DNA of 64,000 nt, from NCBI RefSeq assembly GCF_000966195.1, contig NZ_LAHL01000003.1, positions 310,001 to 374,000 on the forward strand, in the 5' to 3' direction. The stretch is from Domibacillus robiginosus (lineage in GTDB: Bacteria; Bacillota; Bacilli; Bacillales; Domibacillaceae). This document shows positions 58,130-64,000 of this stretch, piece by piece. The notes beneath the pieces were generated by a model, which was not told the origin of the DNA, ran no database searches, and saw only the letters and a program-made list of their open reading frames with translations. The position numbers were made by a program, and so were the translations under genes. Within the stretch, counting starts at the first letter, position 1. Each line of letters starts with the position of its first letter.

Positions 58130-59369
58130 TCTTTTGATTCGAAATGTACACCTTCTTTTTTCAGAAACCAAATGTGATATTGCGGTTCAAGACGGAAAAA
58201 TCGTAAAAATTGGCCAGCTTGCCGCACCGGCTCGCCAGGTGATTGAGGGAGAAGGGAGGGCCGCGCTTCCCCCTTATGTAGAGTCGCATATTCACCTTGA
58301 TACAGCACTCACCAGCGGTATCCCCCATTTGAACGAGTCGGGGGAGCTCTTTGAAGGCATCGAGCTCTGGAATACATATAGAAGCCGCTTTTTAACAGAG
58401 GAAGATGTGAAAAAAAGAGCTCGAACCGTTATTAACGAAATGGTCCAGCAGGGTGTACTGTACATGCGGACAATGGTAGATGTGTCAGACCCTGATCTCA
58501 CCGCTCTGCGTGCTCTTTTGCAGGTGAAAAAGGAGGTTGCTTCTTTTTTAACCCTGCAGCTCGTTGCTTTTCCGCAAAATGGGTTAACCGGAGACGGTGC
58601 CAGCCAGCTTCGCCGGGCGCTTGAGCTGGGGGCAGACTGCGCCAGTGCAGTCCCGCATCTTGAGCCGACGCGTGAGAAAGGAGTGGAATCTCTTCGGCTT
58701 TGTTTTGAGGTGGCAAATGAATTTGATGCAGATATTCATCTTTTTTGTGATGAAATCGATGATGGTGCCTCCCGTTTTGTAGAGACAGCTGCTGACCTTG
58801 CCCGGGAAAACGGAATGGGAAGAAGGGTGACCATCAGCCATGCAAATGCAATGGCGTATTATCCCGAGGCATATACGCGCAGGCTGATCGGCTCAATAAA
58901 AGCATCCGGCATTCAGATCGTTACCTGCCCGCTTATTAGTACCGCTGTGCAGGGCAGACTGGATAGCTGGCCGAAAGGACGCGGCTTAACACGAGTAAAA
59001 GAACTGCACGCAGCAGGGATCAATGTAGCCGTTGCGCATGATGATTTTTTAAGCCCTTTTTACCCGCTCGGAACAGGGTCGCTTTTATCAGCCGGTCATA
59101 TGCTTTTGCATCAAGCGCACATGACGGGAGCCGATGATTTTGATGCGGTTTATAACATGATGACTGTTAATGCAGCGCGTGTTTTGGGCATTGAAAACTA
59201 CGGTATGGCAGAAGGGCACCCGGCTCATTTGATTATTGTATCAGCCCAAAATGCTCATGACCTGCTGCGGCGCCAGCCTCCAGCAGAGCTTGTTTTATCT
59301 CGCGGGCGCATTATTAGCAAAACAATTCCAGCCAAAACAACGCTGATGATTGAACGGGCCTTTATATAA
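58122..59369 (+). CDS. Cytosine-deaminase-like amidohydrolase 1
   Basis: This 415-residue metal enzyme starts at GTG 58122, inside the end of oxidase 2, with GGAGGTG upstream. It has the CodA pattern: ESHIHLDTALTSG (two metal His), HLFCDEIDDGASRF (Glu and Asp), TISHANAM (His), AVAHDDFLSPFYPLGTG (metal Asp). These are the residues E. coli cytosine deaminase uses, so deamination or hydrolysis of a pyrimidine-like or other cyclic substrate is likely; the actual substrate is unknown. Confidence 0.9.
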   Translation: MYDLLIRNVHLLFSETKCDIAVQDGKIVKIGQLAAPARQVIEGEGRAALPPYVESHIHLDTALTSGIPHLNESGELFEGIELWNTYRSRFLTEEDVKKRARTVINEMVQQGVLYMRTMVDVSDPDLTALRALLQVKKEVASFLTLQLVAFPQNGLTGDGASQLRRALELGADCASAVPHLEPTREKGVESLRLCFEVANEFDADIHLFCDEIDDGASRFVETAADLARENGMGRRVTISHANAMAYYPEAYTRRLIGSIKASGIQIVTCPLISTAVQGRLDSWPKGRGLTRVKELHAAGINVAVAHDDFLSPFYPLGTGSLLSAGHMLLHQAHMTGADDFDAVYNMMTVNAARVLGIENYGMAEGHPAHLIIVSAQNAHDLLRRQPPAELVLSRGRIISKTIPAKTTLMIERAFI

Positions 59370-59384
59370 AAGGGAGTGAAGAAG

Positions 59385-60689
59385 ATGGAGATGACGATCT
59401 TAAACGCACGCATACCGATTTGGGATGAAAATCTGTATTATAACGTAACGATCAAAGACGGTGCGATTATTTCAGTGGATGCACAGGAAGAGATGAAAAG
59501 CGGAGGCCTTCTTTTCTCGTTTTCACCGGCTGTGCAGGCAGAAAAAAATGGCGTGTGGGACGCGGCTGGCGCTATGCTGCTTCCAGCTTTTTCTGATATT
59601 CATATGCATCTTGATAAATCGCATTCACTTCCCTTCGCGCATAACGTCAGCGGTACACTGCAGGAAGCCATTGCAAGCTATGGGCAGGCTTCTCAATTTG
59701 TAACAGACGAAAATATGAAAGCCCGTATGAGGAAAACGGTACTTTCCGCACTGGCTCACGGAACACGGTCGATTCGAACCCACATTGATTTTCACACCCG
59801 GCTAAGTGAGGATGTGACCTTTCGCGGTGTTCGTATGGCGCTTGAGCTAAAAAAAGAATTTGAATCGATTGTTGATATTCAGGTTTATCCGCTTCTCCCC
59901 TATTATCCATATGATGAGCAGGATCGGGCCCGTATTGATCAGCTTTTTCAATTGGACATCGATGGCATCGGTGGCGCTCCACACATTGGCGAGGAGCCGC
60001 ATGAAGGCGTTCGCGAGCTGTTTAAATATGCGGTACGGCACCATCTGCCGCTTGATATTCACACAGATGAAAGTGACGATCCGAATGTCGACACCATTTT
60101 TACCATTGCTGAAGAAACCATTAAACATGGCTATGAGGGAAGGGTGAATGTCGGACATTTATGCTCGCTTGCTGCGATGGATCAATCAAAAGCCGACCGT
60201 GTGATGGAAAAAATGAAAGAAGCCTCTTTAACCGCCGTCACGCTACCGGCAGCAAACCTTTATTTGCAGGGAAGAGGAGATAAGGGAACGGTCCGGCGCG
60301 GTGTTACACGGATAAAAGAGCTGAGGGAGGCTGGTATTCTCGTTGCAACGGCTTCTGATAATGTGTGTGATCCCTTTCATCCATTCGGGCGGGGCGATTT
60401 GCTTCAAATTGCTCAAATTACGGGCTATGCTGCGCACATGGGCGGAAAAAGGGATGTCATTGATCTTCTGCGTATGATTTCAGAAGATGCCTCGGCGATT
60501 ATCAGGCAGCAGGAAAAAGGACTTCGAGTTGGAAATGAAGCGAGTTTTGTCCTTATTCACGCTTTTTCGGTGGAAGAATTATTCACCGAGCTGACGCAGA
60601 CGCGTGCCGTTTTCGGAAATGGAAAATGGCTGTCTGTTATGGATACAAACGTGTCCTATAACTGGTCGGCTGTGAACATTCCATTGTGA
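59385..60689 (+). CDS. Cytosine-deaminase-like amidohydrolase 2
   Basis: This protein of about 434 residues starts at ATG 59385 (GGGAG eight bases upstream; GTG 59376 is possible). It is a distant paralogue of the preceding enzyme with FSDIHMHLDKSHSLP, DIHTDESDDPNVD, NVGHLCSLAAM and TASDNVCDPFHPFGRGD, so its metal site is complete. Two CodA-like enzymes in tandem suggest consecutive steps or a mixed complex. Confidence 0.9.
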   Translation: MEMTILNARIPIWDENLYYNVTIKDGAIISVDAQEEMKSGGLLFSFSPAVQAEKNGVWDAAGAMLLPAFSDIHMHLDKSHSLPFAHNVSGTLQEAIASYGQASQFVTDENMKARMRKTVLSALAHGTRSIRTHIDFHTRLSEDVTFRGVRMALELKKEFESIVDIQVYPLLPYYPYDEQDRARIDQLFQLDIDGIGGAPHIGEEPHEGVRELFKYAVRHHLPLDIHTDESDDPNVDTIFTIAEETIKHGYEGRVNVGHLCSLAAMDQSKADRVMEKMKEASLTAVTLPAANLYLQGRGDKGTVRRGVTRIKELREAGILVATASDNVCDPFHPFGRGDLLQIAQITGYAAHMGGKRDVIDLLRMISEDASAIIRQQEKGLRVGNEASFVLIHAFSVEELFTELTQTRAVFGNGKWLSVMDTNVSYNWSAVNIPL

Positions 60690-60704
60690 GAGGCGGGGAA
60701 AACG

Positions 60705-61394
60705 ATGACATCCATTACGGTCATCTACTATAGCGCATTTGGCCATATTGCTGCCCTAAGTGAGGCTGTAGCAGCTGGGGCTGAAAGGATAGAAGGCGTC
60801 ACCTGCAAAAGGGTGCGGATCCCTGAGTTTTCGGATCCTTCCCTTCAGGTTGCCCGGCAGCGGCGTGAAGAAGTGCCTTCCGAACTTGGCCAGCATTTTC
60901 AATTAACAAAACGCATAGAGGATTACGAATTCGTTCAAAAAAAACAAGCAGACATTCCCGTTGCCACAATGGACGATCTGCGCGAAGCTGACGGCATTGT
61001 GTGGGGTTTTCCCACTTATCTGGGCACGATGCCGGGTCAGGTTAAATCTTTTTTAGATCAAGCAGGCGGGTTTTGCACCACGGGGGAGCTGGAAGGCAAA
61101 CCAACCGCCGTGTTCACAAGTGCAGGTTCAATCCATGGAGGACATGAGGCGACAATCTTAACCTCGCTCGTTCCCCTTCTTCATCTTGGAATGATTTTTG
61201 TGGGACTGCCCTATACAAAAAATCCTGAATATTTGACGGACCAGGCGATTGGCGGATCACCATACGGAGCTTCTACACTCGCCGGGCCGGATGGGTCGCG
61301 GCAGCCATGCGAAGGAGAACAAACAATGGCGGCCCGTATGGGAGAGCGGGTGGCGGCGATTGCCCATTCTTTAAAACAAAGTCACAGACTGTAG
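60705..61394 (+). CDS. WrbA-type NAD(P)H:quinone oxidoreductase
   Basis: This 229-residue flavodoxin-like protein has the FMN loop IYYSAFGHIAALSEAVAAGA, WGFPTYLGTMPGQVKSFLDQ and FTSAGSIHGGHEATILTSL, typical of type IV NAD(P)H:quinone oxidoreductases. It may protect against quinones or supply reduced flavin to the pathway. It is last in the cluster, 15 bases after the second amidohydrolase. Its stop codon TAG is part of the terminal repeat of the adjacent family B element. Confidence 0.92.
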   Translation: MTSITVIYYSAFGHIAALSEAVAAGAERIEGVTCKRVRIPEFSDPSLQVARQRREEVPSELGQHFQLTKRIEDYEFVQKKQADIPVATMDDLREADGIVWGFPTYLGTMPGQVKSFLDQAGGFCTTGELEGKPTAVFTSAGSIHGGHEATILTSLVPLLHLGMIFVGLPYTKNPEYLTDQAIGGSPYGASTLAGPDGSRQPCEGEQTMAARMGERVAAIAHSLKQSHRL

Positions 61395-61727
61395 ACAAAT
61401 GATTGATAACCGTCACATAAAGGGGATAGATTGGCGGCGTCCGAGCAGCTCCGCTTTCCATGGAGCAGGCGCTGAGCCCGACTTCACCTCGCGGCTTCCC
61501 CGGTCTCAGCTGCTCGCTAGTCCCATAGGAGTCTGCGCTGCCATCCCGCCTCCAAGTGCCTTGTGCAAAGGTTATATAGAGCTACAATGTCATATTTTTT
61601 CTTTAAAAAAAGAGAAAATATCTATCCAGTCCTTGGCTGATTGATCTTCAAAACCACTACGTGAAGTCCGGCAGGCTTCACTTAGCGGCTCTTTTTTTGA
61701 AAGAGAAAGACTTTGTCTACACACTGA
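61385..61727 (+). repeat. Intergenic repeat family B, copy 4 (internally deleted)
   Basis: The ends are intact: AGACTGTAGACAAA on the left and CTTTGTCTACACACTGA on the right. The second hairpin module is almost wholly missing, so the element is about 343 bases instead of about 440. It overlaps the last codons of the WrbA-type gene. Confidence 0.85.
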
Positions 61728-61760
61728 GCGGCTGTCTCACTAAAAGACAGCCGCTGTTTG
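61727..61760. terminator. Terminator between the catabolic cluster and the EAL gene
   Basis: AGCGGCTGTCT pairs with AGACAGCCGCT, followed by GTTTG. It lies just outside the family B element and serves both converging units. Confidence 0.8.
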
Positions 61761-61767
61761 CATGTAT

Positions 61768-63813
61768 TTAGTTCGCATTTGATGCCGCTGAAAAATGAGT
61801 TTGCCATTCAGCCAGCTCGTCCGGCACCATTGGCTTTGCATAGTAGTATCCCTGCACGATAAGCGACCGGGCCGTTCCCGTCAGGAAATCAACTTGTTCG
61901 GCTTTTTCCACACCTTCAATGACAATGTGTAAATTCAGCGACTGGCCAAGCGTGATGATCGCATTTAAAATCGCGGAATCTTTGTCTGACAGTGGAACCT
62001 GATCGACAAATGACTTATCAATTTTCAATGTGGTGATGGGCATCTGCCGCAAAAAGGAAAGGGAGGATACACCTGTTCCAAAATCATCAAGTGCTACTGG
62101 AAATCCCTGGGCACGGAATGAGCCAATGGCCCGAATGGCACTTTCGGCAGACTGGGCCACACTCGTTTCTGTAATTTCAAGCTCAAGCTGCTCCGGGTTT
62201 ATGTGGTAGCGTTCCAATGTCTTTTTCAAAACTGTCTTTAGACGGGGAGATGTTACATATTCACCCGGAATGTTTACGGCGATTTTTTGATTCGGCAGGC
62301 CGCTTTTTTCCCACTCGGCAATTTGCCGGGCCGCCCGGTCAATGACCCAGTCGGTCAGCTCATTAATGCGGTGATGCTGCTCTAAAATAGGAATGAAAAT
62401 GCCTGGCGACAGCATGCCGTGTTCCATGTGGCGCCAGCGAATGAGTGCTTCAAAACCGGCAAGCCGGTGGGAGTCCGCCATAATTTTCGGCTGATAAACA
62501 AGAAAAAGCTCATCTTTTTTCATTGCCCGCGTCAGCCCGCTTAAAATCTCCTGCTCAAAAGAAAAGCTGTGAACAGACGGGTTGAACAGCACAACCTCGT
62601 GTTCATATGAAAGAAGCGGATATTCCAGCACAGCCAGTGCTTCAGCATACAGCTGATGAGGATTGTCCGTACCGCTGACTGAAGAAACAGAGCACACCGA
62701 AGAGAGTTCAATCCATTTTTCTTCAATCTCAATCGGTTCCTTCCATTTTAATGCAATGGCCTTCATCGCCTGGACCAAAATGTCCGGTTCTACGGAAGGT
62801 GCAAGAAAAGCAAATCGATTTGTGCCGATCCGATACAAATCAGTAAAGCCCGGATGTGCCTCCCGCAATGTACACGCAATCTGCTGGAGCACTTTTTCAC
62901 CAAACGAATAGCCATAGCTCTGGTTGATTTGTTCAAGGTTCTGAAAGTGCCAGATAGCCAAACTGCAGCGTTCAGTCGGTTTATTTAATGTTTTTTCAAA
63001 TAACCGCCGGTTGGGCAGGCGGGTAGGACCATCGAAATAGCTGATCCGGTAGTCGATATAGCGGTCTAATACACTGGAAAACAGCAGCAGGATAAGCAGA
63101 AAAGACATGCCGAAAGCTATTGGGATGATGAGCATATTTGTATTGGCGTGCGCAGTGTGGCTGCCCGCCATATCAGAAGGTGAAGCGAAAAAAGTGATCG
63201 CCTTCATACCCGTGTAATGCATGCTTGAAACAGCCAGCCCCATTAAAAGAGAGGTGAAAAGCTTTATCGGCCATTTTTCCATCCATTTTCTCAGCTCGGA
63301 AAAAATAAACAGCGCTACAAAAGATACGACAACAGCGATCACAATGGATAAAACAAACAGGCCGGGATGGTACCGATAAACGGCATTTGTGGCCATAGCA
63401 GCCATACCCGTGTAATGCATTGTTGCAATGCCAATCCCGAGCGTAACGCCGGCAAGAGCAAAGGAAAGAACAGAATGCTTGGGCCGGCTCACTAAATAAA
63501 ACGCTAAAAAAGAAGCGAGAATCGCAGGTGCGATCGAAAAAAAAGTCCACAGCAGATCAAAATGCATCGACATCGGCATAGAAAAAGCGCTCATACCAAT
63601 AAAATGCATCGACCAGATACCAAAGCCCATCGAAAAAGAAGCGAGAAGAAGCCAGAGCGCCGGATGGAAAAAGCCGTTTTTTCGAACTCGTTCATTTAAC
63701 GAAAGTGCTGTATAAGAAGCCAGACACGCAATAAAAACCGACAATAGTACTAATGAAAGTGAATGATCCCCAGATATCTCCACATATCCTGATGGAGGAG
63801 AAGATGTAAACAT
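61768..63813 (-). CDS. MHYT-GGDEF-EAL membrane protein, probable c-di-GMP phosphodiesterase
   Basis: This 681-residue protein has an N-terminal seven-helix MHYT domain (three motifs: MHFIGM, MHYTGM, MHYTGM), proposed to bind copper and sense O2, CO or NO. The GGDEF domain is degenerate: the signature position reads IGTNRF, so it cannot make c-di-GMP. The EAL domain is intact: FEALIRWRH, VNIPGEY, LELEITE, ALDDFGTGVSSLSFL, KIDKSFV, VIEGVEKAEQ and VQGYYYAKPM. It therefore probably degrades c-di-GMP under control of the MHYT sensor. The membrane diguanylate cyclase at 40595-42250 is its natural opposite in this window. Confidence 0.94.
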   Translation of the reverse strand: MFTSSPPSGYVEISGDHSLSLVLLSVFIACLASYTALSLNERVRKNGFFHPALWLLLASFSMGFGIWSMHFIGMSAFSMPMSMHFDLLWTFFSIAPAILASFLAFYLVSRPKHSVLSFALAGVTLGIGIATMHYTGMAAMATNAVYRYHPGLFVLSIVIAVVVSFVALFIFSELRKWMEKWPIKLFTSLLMGLAVSSMHYTGMKAITFFASPSDMAGSHTAHANTNMLIIPIAFGMSFLLILLLFSSVLDRYIDYRISYFDGPTRLPNRRLFEKTLNKPTERCSLAIWHFQNLEQINQSYGYSFGEKVLQQIACTLREAHPGFTDLYRIGTNRFAFLAPSVEPDILVQAMKAIALKWKEPIEIEEKWIELSSVCSVSSVSGTDNPHQLYAEALAVLEYPLLSYEHEVVLFNPSVHSFSFEQEILSGLTRAMKKDELFLVYQPKIMADSHRLAGFEALIRWRHMEHGMLSPGIFIPILEQHHRINELTDWVIDRAARQIAEWEKSGLPNQKIAVNIPGEYVTSPRLKTVLKKTLERYHINPEQLELEITETSVAQSAESAIRAIGSFRAQGFPVALDDFGTGVSSLSFLRQMPITTLKIDKSFVDQVPLSDKDSAILNAIITLGQSLNLHIVIEGVEKAEQVDFLTGTARSLIVQGYYYAKPMVPDELAEWQTHFSAASNAN

Positions 63814-64000
63814 AAAGAATTCCTCATTTCTGCACAGTCCTATTTGTATTATCGGACAATTCTCCTTATTATTCTAGGATAAACATCCTATTTTTCGAAA
63901 AAAGATGATAAAAAGGAACATTATTCTACATAGCTGCATTCAAAAAGAAAAAATATTCATAAGATAAGCAAATATGTTAAAATGCGGAAAAATTTTTTCG

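Noticed and set aside
1-64000. tRNA, rRNA, CRISPR, transposase, integrase or restriction genes
   Set aside because: None could be found by reading both strands; the mobile-looking elements here are non-coding repeats.

Overview
This window is chromosomal DNA of a low-to-mid GC, spore-forming Firmicute of the Bacillaceae. The evidence is: strong AGGAGG ribosome sites with some TTG and GTG starts; B. subtilis-type genes (sda, yeaC-yeaD-yebA, ykcB-ykcC, bdbD-bdbC, swrC, hemY, a stressosome RsbR paralogue, csbD with a SigB-type promoter); and GC-rich intergenic repeats of the kind common in Bacillus relatives. The genus cannot be fixed from the sequence alone. No rRNA, tRNA, CRISPR array, transposase or prophage was found.

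Layout. 1-4.6 kb: the end of an OmpR-type response regulator, its CiaH-like histidine kinase, an HtrA protease and a secreted six-repeat protein. 4.9-6.5 kb: two membrane micro-proteins and an FnIII-like protein. 7-11.3 kb (minus): MoxR ATPase, DUF58 protein and transglutaminase. 12.2-15.1 kb: DoxX, BlaI/BlaR1-like regulators and a DsbA/DsbB pair sharing BlaI-type operators. 15.2-18.4 kb: PepSY protein, lipoprotein, CapA-like protein, sda. 18.4-20.2 kb (minus): double GNAT and RlaP-type nucleotidyltransferase. 20.4-24.9 kb: a GT39, GT2, GtrA, UGPase glycosylation operon. 25-31 kb: AGE isomerase, SDR, signal peptidase, chemoreceptor. 31-34.7 kb: an RND pump beside a decayed TetR gene. 34.8-42.3 kb: CsbD, AI-2E permease, YitT, the DUF2922/DUF1659/YvrJ trio, aldo/keto reductase with HxlR regulator, diguanylate cyclase. 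42.3-52.9 kb: DnaD-like protein, chemoreceptor, OsmC-HemY operon, TudS-like protein, hydrolase, a dead aminoglycoside adenylyltransferase gene, RsbR paralogue, YwqG protein. 53.5-61.4 kb: a seven-gene catabolic cluster (two FAD oxidases, a lipoprotein binding protein, a creatininase-family enzyme, two CodA-like amidohydrolases, a WrbA-type flavoprotein). 61.8-63.8 kb (minus): an MHYT-GGDEF-EAL protein.

Main result. Four promoters (htrA, the six-repeat secreted protein, the PepSY gene and ykcB) share one layout: TTTCAC, 5 bases, TTTCAC, 10 bases, then a -10 box. This is how OmpR-family regulators such as CiaR and YclJ bind. The obvious candidate regulator is the two-component system at the start of the window. 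If so, envelope proteolysis, a secreted repeat protein, a PepSY membrane protein and surface glycosylation form one regulon. A second regulon (BlaI-type) links DoxX to disulfide-bond enzymes. The 53.5-61.4 kb cluster, preceded by two PucR-like boxes, looks like an uncharacterised route for breaking down an N-heterocyclic compound. Several intergenic spaces hold two families of GC-rich hairpin elements that share a core and have short terminal inverted repeats.
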